Shown here: positions 1 through 8,009 of the stretch, in pieces
How positions within the stretch are numbered: the stretch's first letter is position 1
How the letters are laid out: every line of letters starts with the position of its first letter
Source of the DNA: Rhodospirillales bacterium
GTDB lineage: Bacteria; Pseudomonadota; Alphaproteobacteria; Acetobacterales; Acetobacteraceae
Assembly: GCA_025352565.1 (NCBI GenBank)
Contig: JANXTF010000072.1
Span: forward strand, 1-44,646
Length of the DNA stretch: 44,646 bases
Direction: 5' to 3'
Program-made: the position numbers and the translations under genes
Notes under the pieces: model-generated
Seen by the model: the letters and a program-made list of their open reading frames with translations, nothing else
Told to the model about the DNA's origin: nothing
The model's database searches: none

Positions 1-1
1 G

Positions 2-22
2 CTGTCGTTCAAGTTCGTCTGA
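2..22 (+). CDS. Possible C-terminal tail of an upstream gene (partial)
   Basis: Reading from base 2 gives LSFKFV followed by a TGA stop at 20-22, in the same orientation as the next gene. This may be the end of a gene lying outside the window. Six codons are too few to identify a family, and the reading could be chance. Confidence 0.25.
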   Translation: MSFKFV

Positions 23-58
23 CCGGCCTTCGTCTGACCGGCCTTCGTCTGGCCGGCC
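14..58. repeat. 15-bp tandem repeat, three copies
   Basis: Three head-to-tail copies of TTCGTCTGACCGGCC occupy 14-28, 29-43 and 44-58; the third copy has one change (A to G). The first copy contains the possible upstream stop codon, and the array ends one base before the ATG of the threonine ammonia-lyase gene, so it replaces any recognisable ribosome binding site there. Confidence 0.85.
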
Positions 59-59
59 G

Positions 60-1256
60 ATGATCGGGCTGGCCGACGTGCGGGCGGCGGCCGCGCGGAT
101 CGCCGGCCGCGTGATCCGCACGCCCGCCCTGCGCAGCGCCACCATCTCGCGCGCCACCGGTGCCGACGTGGTATTGAAGCTCGACAATCTGCAGGCCACC
201 GGCGCGTTCAAGGAACGCGGCGCGGCGAACCGGCTGTCGCTGCTGTCGGAGCCTGAGCGCCGCGCGGGCGTGGTCGCCATGTCCGCCGGCAATCACGCCC
301 AGGCCGTTGCCCGCCACGCCCAGCTGCTCGGTATCGAAGCCGTCATCGTGATGCCCAACACCACGCCGGCCACCAAGGTGACGCGCACCGCGAGCTGGGG
401 CGCCCGCGTGGTGCTGCACGGCGACACGCTGGCCGACGCCGCCGCGCACGCGCATGCACTGGCCGCGGCGGAAGGCCTCGTGTTCATTCACCCCTACGAC
501 GACGAGGGCGTGATGGCGGGCCAGGGCACGCTGGCGCTGGAATTCCTCGAAGACGTTCCCGAACTGGATTTCCTGGTGGTGCCGGTGGGCGGCGGCGGCC
601 TTATTGCCGGCTGCGCGGTCGCCGCCACCGCATTGAAGCCCGGCATTCAGGTGATCGGCGTCGAGGTGTCGGCCTACGCCGCCCTCGCCCAGCGCCTCGC
701 CGGGCAGCCGGTTTCCGTCGGCGGGGCCACCATCGCCGAGGGCATCGCGGTGCGCGACATCGGGGCGGCGCCGATGGCCGTGATCCGCGCCCATGTCGCC
801 GACGTGCTGGTGGTGCCCGAGCGCGCGGTCGAGGAAGCGATAGCGCTGCTGATCGAGGGCGCCAAGGTGGTGGCCGAGGGGGCTGGCGCCACCGGGCTTG
901 CGGCGTTGCTCGCCTTTCCCGAGCGGTTCGCCGGACGCTGCGTCGGCATTCCCATCTGCGGCGGCAACATCGACTCGCGCATCCTGGCCAACGTGCTGCT
1001 CCGCAACCTGCTGCGCGACGGGCGGCTCTTGCGGCTGGTGCTCGAAATCCCCGACCGGCCGGGCGTGCTGGCCGACATCGCGGGCCGCATCGGGGCGGCC
1101 GGGGGCAACATCATCGAGGTGTCGCACCAACGCCTGTTCGCCTCCCCCAGCGTGCAATCGGCCCAGTTGGAGGTGATGTTCGAAGCGCGGGACCCGGCCC
1201 ATGGCGCGGCGATCGTGGCGGCACTCGAGGAAAGCTACACCGTCCGCCGGGCCTGA
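60..1256 (+). CDS. ilvA: Threonine ammonia-lyase (threonine dehydratase) with ACT domain
   Basis: This is a PLP enzyme of fold type II that deaminates L-threonine to 2-oxobutanoate and ammonia, the first step toward isoleucine or a catabolic step. The 398-residue protein has the PLP-lysine motif AFKERGA (Lys51), the SAGNHAQA loop (75-82), the glycine-rich phosphate-binding loop VGGGGLIAG (about 176-184) and a C-terminal ACT domain from about residue 325, which begins LVLEIPDRPGVLADIAG. One ACT domain and about 400 residues fit the shorter TdcB/IlvA-like class found in many alphaproteobacteria. The ATG at 60 is the only good start; a 15-bp tandem array immediately precedes it and no Shine-Dalgarno sequence is visible. 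Biosynthetic and catabolic roles cannot be separated from the sequence. The cheA gene follows after 61 bp. Confidence 0.93.
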   Translation: MIGLADVRAAAARIAGRVIRTPALRSATISRATGADVVLKLDNLQATGAFKERGAANRLSLLSEPERRAGVVAMSAGNHAQAVARHAQLLGIEAVIVMPNTTPATKVTRTASWGARVVLHGDTLADAAAHAHALAAAEGLVFIHPYDDEGVMAGQGTLALEFLEDVPELDFLVVPVGGGGLIAGCAVAATALKPGIQVIGVEVSAYAALAQRLAGQPVSVGGATIAEGIAVRDIGAAPMAVIRAHVADVLVVPERAVEEAIALLIEGAKVVAEGAGATGLAALLAFPERFAGRCVGIPICGGNIDSRILANVLLRNLLRDGRLLRLVLEIPDRPGVLADIAGRIGAAGGNIIEVSHQRLFASPSVQSAQLEVMFEARDPAHGAAIVAALEESYTVRRA

Positions 1257-1317
1257 CCACCGCGTTAACCGTTTGTTCGGCCGGCGCTGCCATGCTCCCC
1301 CTGAACCGGAGCGCGCG

Positions 1318-3963
1318 ATGGACGATCTGCTGGCGGAATTCCTGGCCGAGACAAGCGAGAGCCTGGCCGCGCTCGATCTCGCTTTGGTCCGGCTGGAACA
1401 GACGCCGGGGGACAAGCCGACGCTGGCGCTGGTGTTCCGCCTGGTCCACACGATCAAGGGCACCTGCGGCTTCCTGGGCCTGCCCCGGCTGGAGCGGCTG
1501 GCGCACACGGCCGAAAGCGTGCTGGTGCGCGTGCGCGACAACGAAATCACCGCCACGCCGGCGCTGGTGTCGGCCGTGCTGCATGCGCTGGACGGCATAC
1601 GGTCGATCCTGGCCGGCCTGGCCGCCGCCGGCGCGGAGCCGGCCGGCGACGATGCCGCGTTGATCGCGGAACTGGAGCAGGGCGCCTACGCCGCCTCGAC
1701 GCCGCCGCCCGCCTCGACGACGCAGGCGACAGCCACGCACGAGAGGCCCGCCGCCGAACCCGCGGCAGACACGGCATCCGCCGGACAGACGATCCGGGTC
1801 GAGGTCGGCGTGCTGGAAAACCTGATGACCATGGTGGGGGAGCTGGTGTTGACCCGCAACCAGTTGCTGCAACTGGCGCGCGGGCAGAAAAATCCAGGTG
1901 TCGAAACCGAGCCGTTCACCGCCCCGTTGCAGCGCCTGTCGCAGATCACGGCGGATTTGCAGGAAGGCGTGATGAAGACGCGCATGCAGCCGATCGGCCA
2001 GGCCTGGAACAAGCTGCCCCGGCTGGTGCGCGATCTGTCCCACGATCTCGGCAAGCCGATCCTGCTCGAACTGCGCGGCGCAGAAACGGAACTGGACCGG
2101 CAGGTCCTGGAACTCATCAAGGATCCGATCACCCACATGGTCCGCAACTGCGCGGACCATGGGCTGGAAAGCCTCGCGGCACGTCGCGCGGCGGGCAAGC
2201 CGGACGCGGGCACCATCTCGCTCGACGCGTATCACGAGAGCGGCCACATCGTGATCGAGATCGCCGATGACGGCGCCGGGCTGCGGCTGGGCCGCATCCG
2301 CGCCCAGGCATTGGCACAGGGTCTCACCACCCATTCCGCGCTCTCCGCGATGGACGATGCCAGCATAATGCGCTTCATCCTTCAGCCGGGCTTTTCCACC
2401 GCCGACCGGGTGACGTCCGTGTCCGGCCGGGGCGTCGGCATGGACGTGGTGAGAACCAACGTCGAACGCATCGGCGGCATCATCGAGGTCGCCAGCACCG
2501 CGGGCCGGGGGAGCAGGTTCACGCTGAAAATCCCGCTGACGCTGGCGATCGTGGCGGCGCTCATCGTGGAGACCGCGGGCGAGCGCTTCGCCATGCCGCA
2601 GATCGGCGTCATCGAACTCGTCAGCGTCGGGAACGCGCACGTCGAACGTATCGACAACGCGATGGTGCTGCGGCTGCGCGGCCGGCTCGTGCCGCTGATC
2701 CGCCTGCATGACGTGCTGGCTCTCGATCCGCCCGTCCTTCGTTCAGGCGAACCGGTTGCGCCCGATCCGATCATCCCCGATCCGATCATCCCCGATCGGA
2801 TTATCCCCGATCCGATCATCGTTGTCGCCCGGATCGCCGCCGCCATGGTTGGCATCGTGGTGGACCGCGTGTTCGACACGGAGGAGATCGTGGTCAAGCC
2901 GTTGGCGCCCATCCTGCGGGGCTTGAGCGTGTTCGGCGGCAACACCATCCTCGGCGACGGCTCCGTCATCATGATCCTCGATCCGGGCGGCGTCGCCCGC
3001 GCGGCCGGTCTGCACGGACGCGATATCGAGACGCGCGCGGCGGTAGCGCGTGAAATCGCGACCTCGGCGTCGCTTCTGCCGATGCTGCTGGTGAAGGCTG
3101 GCGGGTCGCTGATGGTCGTGCCCCTCAGTCTGGTCGCCCGATTGGAGCAAGTGCCGCGCGAGAAGCTGGAGCGGGCGGGCGACAGGATGGTGACGCAGTA
3201 TCGCGGGCGCCTGATGCCGCTTGCCCCGATCTCGGGCGCGCTCGACCCGGCCCGCGCCAACCAATCCGTTCTGGTCTTCAGCGACACGGATCGGGCCACC
3301 GGGCGGGATCGCGCCGCGGGCCTCGTGGTCGACGAGATCGTCGATGTGATCGAGGACGAGTTGCGGGTTCAACTCGCGTCGTCGCGGCCGGGCACACTCG
3401 GCACCGCGATCGTCGCGGGGCTTGCGGTCGAGGTCATCGACACCGGCCATTGGCTGACGAGCGTGTTTCCCGACTGGTTCCTCGCGACCAACACCGCCGC
3501 CCGGCCGACGCCCAGATTGCTCGTGGTGGAGGACAGCGCGTTCTTCCGCCAGATGCTGGTACCCGTGCTGGCCGCGGAGGGCTACGAGGTGACGGCGGCG
3601 GCGGACGCGGCGCAGGCGTTTGCCCTTCGCGATGCCGGAAAGCTGTTCGACGCGATCGTCTCCGACATCGAGATGCCGGGGCTGAGCGGCCTTGAGTTCG
3701 CGCGCGCGGTCCGCGCCGGAACGACGTGGCGCGACACGCCGATGATCGCGCTCAGCGGACGCATCACCCCGAACGACGTGGCGGCAGGGCGCGAGGCCGG
3801 ATTCATCGATTATGTGGAAAAATTCAACCGCGACACGCTGACAGCCAGTCTGCGCCGATGTCTCTCATCCGAACAGCCACCGGCATCCGCAGAGCGGCCG
3901 GCATCCGGAGAGAATCCGGCGATGCGCCCCAGGGGCATTTCCGCCGAGGCGCTCGCCGCATGA
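1318..3963 (+). CDS. cheA: Hybrid chemotaxis histidine kinase CheA with C-terminal receiver domain
   Basis: An 881-residue kinase for a chemosensory array. In order: an Hpt (P1) domain with phosphoacceptor His44 in VHTIKGT; a Pro/Ala/Thr linker (about 127-160) where the CheY-binding P2 domain would normally sit; a dimerisation helix pair (VGELVLTRNQLLQLA); an HATPase domain (MVRNCADHGLE; GRGVGMDVVRTNVERIGG); a first CheW-like domain (about 410-550); a second CheW-like domain (about 570-715); and a receiver domain (about 730-850) with acidic pair Glu738/Asp739 and phosphoacceptor Asp783 in SDIEMPG. The start ATG at 1318 is chosen because MDDLLAEFLAETSESL is the usual Hpt beginning; the frame stays open upstream without similarity. 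A loop of the first CheW-like domain carries four PDPII repeats (residues 482-501). First gene of a che operon; its stop overlaps the cheW start. Confidence 0.93.
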   Translation: MDDLLAEFLAETSESLAALDLALVRLEQTPGDKPTLALVFRLVHTIKGTCGFLGLPRLERLAHTAESVLVRVRDNEITATPALVSAVLHALDGIRSILAGLAAAGAEPAGDDAALIAELEQGAYAASTPPPASTTQATATHERPAAEPAADTASAGQTIRVEVGVLENLMTMVGELVLTRNQLLQLARGQKNPGVETEPFTAPLQRLSQITADLQEGVMKTRMQPIGQAWNKLPRLVRDLSHDLGKPILLELRGAETELDRQVLELIKDPITHMVRNCADHGLESLAARRAAGKPDAGTISLDAYHESGHIVIEIADDGAGLRLGRIRAQALAQGLTTHSALSAMDDASIMRFILQPGFSTADRVTSVSGRGVGMDVVRTNVERIGGIIEVASTAGRGSRFTLKIPLTLAIVAALIVETAGERFAMPQIGVIELVSVGNAHVERIDNAMVLRLRGRLVPLIRLHDVLALDPPVLRSGEPVAPDPIIPDPIIPDRIIPDPIIVVARIAAAMVGIVVDRVFDTEEIVVKPLAPILRGLSVFGGNTILGDGSVIMILDPGGVARAAGLHGRDIETRAAVAREIATSASLLPMLLVKAGGSLMVVPLSLVARLEQVPREKLERAGDRMVTQYRGRLMPLAPISGALDPARANQSVLVFSDTDRATGRDRAAGLVVDEIVDVIEDELRVQLASSRPGTLGTAIVAGLAVEVIDTGHWLTSVFPDWFLATNTAARPTPRLLVVEDSAFFRQMLVPVLAAEGYEVTAAADAAQAFALRDAGKLFDAIVSDIEMPGLSGLEFARAVRAGTTWRDTPMIALSGRITPNDVAAGREAGFIDYVEKFNRDTLTASLRRCLSSEQPPASAERPASGENPAMRPRGISAEALAA
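2761..2820. repeat. 15-bp in-frame tandem repeat inside cheA, four copies
   Basis: Four adjacent copies of CCCGATCCGATCATC (2761-2775, 2776-2790, 2791-2805, 2806-2820; the third has two changes) encode PDPII four times, with PDRII in the third. They fall in a loop of the first CheW-like domain, between RLVPLIRLHDVLAL and VVARIAAAMVGIVVD, so copy-number change would lengthen or shorten the loop without shifting the frame. Confidence 0.9.
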
Positions 3964-4397
3964 GCGCCGTAGCGACGATCACCCTCGTCACGCTGTCGGT
4001 CGGCGGCCAGCTTTGCGGCATCCCGGTCGGAGATGTGCGTGACGTGCTCAGCGCGCGGTCAATCAACCGTATTCCGCTGGCCTCGCCGGTGATCGCCGGA
4101 AATCTCAATCTGCGCGGCCGGATCGTGACCGCGATCGACGTGCGGCGCCGGTTGGACCTGCCGCCAGCGGCACCCGGCGCGGCCGCGATGTCGGTGGTCA
4201 CCGAGCACGAGGGCAATCTGTATGCGCTGCTGGTGGACAGCGTGCGCGAAGTCGTGACCCTGGCGGCAAGCGGAGTCGAGGCCGCGCCGCCCACCCTGCA
4301 CGCCGCGTGGGCGCGATACGGGGCCGGCGTGTTCCAGACGCCTGACGGCTTGTTGGTGACACTCGACGTGTCGCGCCTGCTCGATCTCGCGCATTGA
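3960..4397 (+). CDS. cheW: Chemotaxis coupling protein CheW
   Basis: A 145-residue single-domain CheW adaptor that would couple CheA to chemoreceptors at the membrane array. The family pattern is clear: LVTLSVGGQLCGIPVGDVRD near the N terminus, then IAGNLNLRGRIVTAIDVRRRL, then ALLVDSVREVV. Its ATG at 3960 overlaps the cheA stop (ATGA), indicating translational coupling. An in-frame extension upstream to 3726 lies wholly inside cheA and is rejected. cheB begins 7 bp after the cheW stop. Confidence 0.93.
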   Translation: MSAVATITLVTLSVGGQLCGIPVGDVRDVLSARSINRIPLASPVIAGNLNLRGRIVTAIDVRRRLDLPPAAPGAAAMSVVTEHEGNLYALLVDSVREVVTLAASGVEAAPPTLHAAWARYGAGVFQTPDGLLVTLDVSRLLDLAH

Positions 4398-4404
4398 CCG
4401 ACGC

Positions 4405-5469
4405 ATGAACCCGATGGCGGCAACCGCCGTCCAGCCGGTCCGTGTGATGATTTGCGACGATTCCGCGGTGGCACGCGGCGTGATCGCCGGCCTGTTGGCG
4501 GACGATCCCGCCATCGCGGTCATCGCGCGCGCAGGCGATGGGCTGGCCGCGATGGACCGGCTCGGCGATGCCGAATTCGATGTCGTGGTGCTCGACGTCG
4601 AGATGTCGGGAATGGACGGGCTGACCGCGCTGCCGCTGCTGCTGGGTGCGCGGCCGGGTTTGCGCGTCATCATGGTGAGCGCGGTCACGACACGAGGCGC
4701 CGCCGCGACACTGCGTGCGTTGCGGCTGGGCGCCGCCGACTGCATCGCCAAGCCCGGCCCCACCTTTGCCAGCCAAACAGATTTCCAGCGCGAGCTTCTG
4801 GCAAAGGTCAAGGGCCTCGCCCGGCCAGCCCGGCCGACCGCCTTGTTCCACACGCGGCCCGAACCGGCGCACGCCTTACCGCTCATTCTAGCGGTGGGCA
4901 GTTCAACCGGCGGGCCACAGGCGTTGTTTTCACTGCTGAAGGGGCTTGGCCCGGGGGTGCCGGTGCCCATTCTGATCACCCAACACATCTCCGCGTCATT
5001 CATCCCGCTCCTGGCCGACCAGCTGACGCGCATCGGTGCCGCGCCCTGTCACGAGGCAATTGACGGCGCGGCGCTGCTGCCCGGCCATGCCTATCTCGCG
5101 CCGGGCGACCGCCACCTGCTGGTCGAGGGACCGGCGCATCAAATTCGCGCCCGCCTGTCGAGCGAGCCCGCCGAGAACTACTGTCGCCCGTCGATCGACC
5201 CCATGCTGCGCGGCGCGAGTGCAGCCTGCGGCGGTCGCGTGCTGGTTGCCATGCTGACCGGCATGGGCCAGGACGGACTGCGCGGCACCCGCGACGTCGT
5301 CGCGGCCGGCGGCTGCGCCATCGCTCAGGACGAGGCGAGCAGCGTCGTGTGGGGGATGCCCGGCGCCATCGCGCTGGAAGGCCTGTGCCACGACGTACTC
5401 CCTCTCAGCGAAATGCCGCGACGGCTGCTCGGTCTGATCGGTCCCGCCACCGCGGCGAGATCGCGATGA
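4405..5469 (+). CDS. cheB: Chemotaxis response regulator / protein-glutamate methylesterase CheB
   Basis: A 354-residue CheB that removes methyl groups from, or deamidates, chemoreceptor glutamates to reset the sensory array. An N-terminal receiver domain has acidic residues in MICDDSAVARG and phosphoacceptor Asp64 in VVLDVEMSGMDG. The C-terminal CheB_methylest domain has all three catalytic residues: Ser167 in VGSSTGGPQAL, His194 in TQHISASF and Asp290 in MLTGMGQDG. The ATG at 4405 (MNPM) is used; a second Met at residue 4 is possible. The stop overlaps the cheR start (ATGA). Confidence 0.95.
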   Translation: MNPMAATAVQPVRVMICDDSAVARGVIAGLLADDPAIAVIARAGDGLAAMDRLGDAEFDVVVLDVEMSGMDGLTALPLLLGARPGLRVIMVSAVTTRGAAATLRALRLGAADCIAKPGPTFASQTDFQRELLAKVKGLARPARPTALFHTRPEPAHALPLILAVGSSTGGPQALFSLLKGLGPGVPVPILITQHISASFIPLLADQLTRIGAAPCHEAIDGAALLPGHAYLAPGDRHLLVEGPAHQIRARLSSEPAENYCRPSIDPMLRGASAACGGRVLVAMLTGMGQDGLRGTRDVVAAGGCAIAQDEASSVVWGMPGAIALEGLCHDVLPLSEMPRRLLGLIGPATAARSR

Positions 5470-6296
5470 GATCCCCGCTCGCTCCCGCCGCCTTCGCCGT
5501 ATTCGCCGCCGTGCTGCGCGACGGCTCAGGCATGTCGCTCCGGGAGCACAAGACGTATCTGCTGCGTGCCCGCCTCGCTCCGATCCAGCGGCGGCTGGGA
5601 CTGCCCGATCTCGAGGCCCTGGCGAGACTGCTCGCCCAAACTGCCCAAACCGAGCTCGCGCGCGAGGTGACGGAAGCGATGACGACGAATGAAAGCCTGT
5701 TCTTTCGCGACGGGGCTTCGTTCGCGCATCTATTCGATCATGGCCTGCCGCGCATCCATGCCGCACGGCCAGACGCCGCCGCCCCCATTCGTATCTGGTC
5801 CGCGGGCGTGAGCTCGGGCCAGGAAGCCTACTCCCTGGCGATGATTGCCACCGGGCCGCCGCGGTCAGCATGCCGCCGCGCGATCCGGATCGTCGCGACC
5901 GACATCGCCCGCGCGCCCCTCGCACAGGCCCGCGCCGGCCGCTACAGCGATTTCGAGGTGAGCCGCGGTTTGCCTGCCCACTTCCAGGCCCGCTTCTTTT
6001 TCCGTGACGGCCAACGCTGGTTCGTCCGACCGGAGTTGAAGGCGCCGATCTCGTTTCGCGAGCATAATCTGCTGGATTCGGCCTCGCCGCTGGGCCAGTT
6101 CGATGTCGTGTTCTGCCGCAACGTGCTGATCTATCTGGACCCCGCCGCACGGCGCCTGGTGCTCGACAACATCGCCGCCGGGTTGTCACCGGACGGCCTT
6201 CTCTACCTCGGCGGCGGCGAGAGTCTGAAGGGCATCACCGACCGCTTTGTCGCATTGCCCGGCGAACACGGCGTGTTCACGCAACACGGCGGATAG
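5466..6296 (+). CDS. cheR: Chemotaxis protein methyltransferase CheR
   Basis: A 276-residue SAM-dependent enzyme that methylates receptor glutamates, opposing CheB. The N-terminal helical CheR domain carries the conserved TTNESLFFRD (73-82). The SAM-binding loop reads WSAGVSSGQEAYS (about 111-123), a slightly altered form of the usual A-x-C-S-x-G-E-E-x-Y-S motif, with Val replacing Cys and Gln replacing the first Glu. VVFCRNVLIYLDP completes the catalytic domain. The start at 5466 overlaps the cheB stop; an upstream in-frame extension lies inside cheB and is ignored. It ends 3 bp from the stop of the convergent minus-strand gene, so no terminator fits between them. No cheY or chemoreceptor gene follows. 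Confidence 0.93.
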   Translation: MRSPLAPAAFAVFAAVLRDGSGMSLREHKTYLLRARLAPIQRRLGLPDLEALARLLAQTAQTELAREVTEAMTTNESLFFRDGASFAHLFDHGLPRIHAARPDAAAPIRIWSAGVSSGQEAYSLAMIATGPPRSACRRAIRIVATDIARAPLAQARAGRYSDFEVSRGLPAHFQARFFFRDGQRWFVRPELKAPISFREHNLLDSASPLGQFDVVFCRNVLIYLDPAARRLVLDNIAAGLSPDGLLYLGGGESLKGITDRFVALPGEHGVFTQHGG

Positions 6297-6299
6297 ACC

Positions 6300-7424
6300 T
6301 CAACTGAGGCCCCCGCGTGCCGCCACGGGCCACAGGCATTCGACCCGCCCGGCGCGAACGCCGACATACCAGTCGTAGCGGTCCACCGTCGGGTCGCAGT
6401 GTCCCGGGATCAGGCGAAGCTTGGTGCCAAGTGCCGGAGACGCGGCGGGATCGGCGAATTCGAGCTTTCCGTGTTCGTCCGACGCACCCACATAATGCAG
6501 GTCGGGCCGCGCCCAAACCACCGGCAGTCCGCTGTCCACCGCCACGGCCTTGTGGCCCGCATCCAGCACCGCGACATTGGGCTGCGCGGTGCTCATGACC
6601 GTGGACAGCACGAACAACGCATGCCGGAACAGGCCAACGGGCTGGCCTGCCGCATCGAGGTTGCGCGCATAATCGGCATCCATGAAAATGTAGCTGCCCG
6701 CCTGGATTTCCGTGTAGACGCCCGACGCCGCCTCCAGCTCGAACGTGCCGGTGCCCGCGCCGCCGACAATGGGGCAGTCGAGCCCTTGCTGGCGCAACTG
6801 CTCCACCGTGCGACGCGTCCCGTCAGCGGCGGCGGCAATCGCGAATTGGCGTTGCGCCGGCGATCTCAGATGCTGCGCGCTGCCGTGATACGCCTGCAAG
6901 CCGCCGAAGCGCAGATGCGGCGATGCGGCGATCAGCCGCGCCAGCGCCACCGCATCCGGACCCGGCCGCACCCCGCAGCGCGCGGCCCCCACGTCGATCT
7001 CGACCAGCACCCCCAGGCGCACGCCGGCCTGCGCGGCAGCCCGCGCGAGGGCCGCGACCTGGGTGGCATCGTCCACGCAAACCGAAATCGTGGCGATCCG
7101 GGCCAATGCCGCCAGCCGCGCGAGCTTGGCCGCACCGACGACCTCGTTGCTGACGAGGATGTCCCGCACGCCGCCCCAGGCGAGGATTTCGGCCTCCGAA
7201 ACCTTCTGCACGCATTGCCCCACGGCGCCCCGCGCGATCTGAAGATGCGCGATTAAGGGCGATTTATGGGTTTTGGCATGCGCCCGGAGCCGGGTTCCGC
7301 TGCCCGCCAGTCGGCTCGCCATGGTATCGAGATTGGCCTCGAACGCGTCGAGATCGATCAGCAGGGCCGGCGTATCGATCTCGTCCTCCGGCATTCCAGG
7401 ACTCGCGGGCGGGGCTTGCAGCAT
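6300..7424 (-). CDS. DSD1-family PLP enzyme (D-threonine aldolase / D-serine dehydratase-like)
   Basis: A 374-residue member of the alanine racemase-like fold III family that includes D-threonine aldolase, 3-hydroxy-D-aspartate aldolase and eukaryotic-type D-serine dehydratase. DTPALLIDLDAFEANL opens the TIM barrel, and the PLP lysine is Lys51 in AHAKTHKSP. The C-terminal metal-binding His and Asp are in PGHCDPTVDRYD. These enzymes split or dehydrate beta-hydroxy D-amino acids and need a divalent metal; the exact substrate cannot be told from sequence. The start at 7424 is supported by GGAGAG about 10 bases upstream; a second Met at residue 11 is an alternative. Last gene of a minus-strand series, converging on cheR. 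Confidence 0.85.
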   Translation of the reverse strand: MLQAPPASPGMPEDEIDTPALLIDLDAFEANLDTMASRLAGSGTRLRAHAKTHKSPLIAHLQIARGAVGQCVQKVSEAEILAWGGVRDILVSNEVVGAAKLARLAALARIATISVCVDDATQVAALARAAAQAGVRLGVLVEIDVGAARCGVRPGPDAVALARLIAASPHLRFGGLQAYHGSAQHLRSPAQRQFAIAAAADGTRRTVEQLRQQGLDCPIVGGAGTGTFELEAASGVYTEIQAGSYIFMDADYARNLDAAGQPVGLFRHALFVLSTVMSTAQPNVAVLDAGHKAVAVDSGLPVVWARPDLHYVGASDEHGKLEFADPAASPALGTKLRLIPGHCDPTVDRYDWYVGVRAGRVECLWPVAARGGLS

Positions 7425-7500
7425 CGTGGTCGCTCTCCATGGCCTTCAACGGCAGTTTCGGCCGCGAAAGCCACGCCGGCAATGAGGAACAGCGACCCTC

Positions 7501-7917
7501 TTACGACTTTGTTCTACCCGCTGGCCCACCCGTCGGCGCGCAATCTCCCTGCGCAAGACGGCAGCCCTCGATGAGCGCATGATGCGGAAGCAAGGAATGC
7601 GGCGCCAGGCAGCCGTGCCAATCGATGCCCTGATCGATCGCGCCGAGCGGAAGCTGAACCGCCTCGATGTAGCAGGGCGGCGGTCGGAACGCGGGGCTTG
7701 CGCGGGCGACGGTCCCGTCGAGAACGCCGAAGACGTCGCCATCGCCCGCCGGAGCGGTATCGCTCCGTGCCGGACGAGGGAAACGCAAGCGCGCCGGGCC
7801 ACCCGGACGCTTCCCCGTCCCCGGCAGCCTGCCGGCTTCGACGAGCAGCGCGGGCAAACCTGTCCCGGCGGCTTTGGTGAGAACAACCATGGTCGGATCC
7901 CGATGTGATCCGGCCAT
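7501..7917 (-). CDS. Hypothetical protein, weakly supported
   Basis: A 138-residue open frame lying between the phosphomannomutase gene and the DSD1-family gene on the same strand. I do not recognise a family. It is rich in Gly, Pro and Ala, with a Cys/His-containing C-terminal half (HGCLAPHSLLPHHALIEGC). Third-position G+C is about 71% by my count, lower than in neighbours, so coding support is modest. A second Met at residue 10 (MVVLTKAAG) could be the start. An overlapping plus-strand frame (7579-7908) is a competing reading. If neither is real, this is a gene-poor interval. Confidence 0.4.
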   Translation of the reverse strand: MAGSHRDPTMVVLTKAAGTGLPALLVEAGRLPGTGKRPGGPARLRFPRPARSDTAPAGDGDVFGVLDGTVARASPAFRPPPCYIEAVQLPLGAIDQGIDWHGCLAPHSLLPHHALIEGCRLAQGDCAPTGGPAGRTKS

Positions 7918-7936
7918 GATCGACGACGCGCCCTAA

Positions 7937-7993
7937 CTTCCTCTTAAAACGCGGGCTTCCTCTTGAAACGCGGGCTTCCTCTTAAAACGCGGG
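7937..7993. repeat. 19-bp tandem repeat, three copies
   Basis: Three adjacent copies of CTTCCTCTTAAAACGCGGG (7937-7955, 7956-7974, 7975-7993; the middle copy has one A to G change) sit just beyond the 3' end of the phosphomannomutase gene, which ends at 8010. The AT-rich core is unusual for this window. No hairpin or terminator is formed. Confidence 0.88.
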
Positions 7994-8009
7994 GCGCGCG
8001 GACACCGGT

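Noticed and set aside
1111-2709. A 532-residue minus-strand open frame
   Set aside because: Antisense to ilvA and cheA; no recognisable domain.
2761-2820. Short direct repeats as a possible CRISPR array
   Set aside because: Units are adjacent with no spacers and lie in frame inside cheA. The other tandem arrays in the window also lack spacers.
3726-3959. Longer CheW beginning inside cheA
   Set aside because: The extra residues are in a shifted frame through the CheA receiver domain and do not resemble CheW; the ATGA overlap start is natural.
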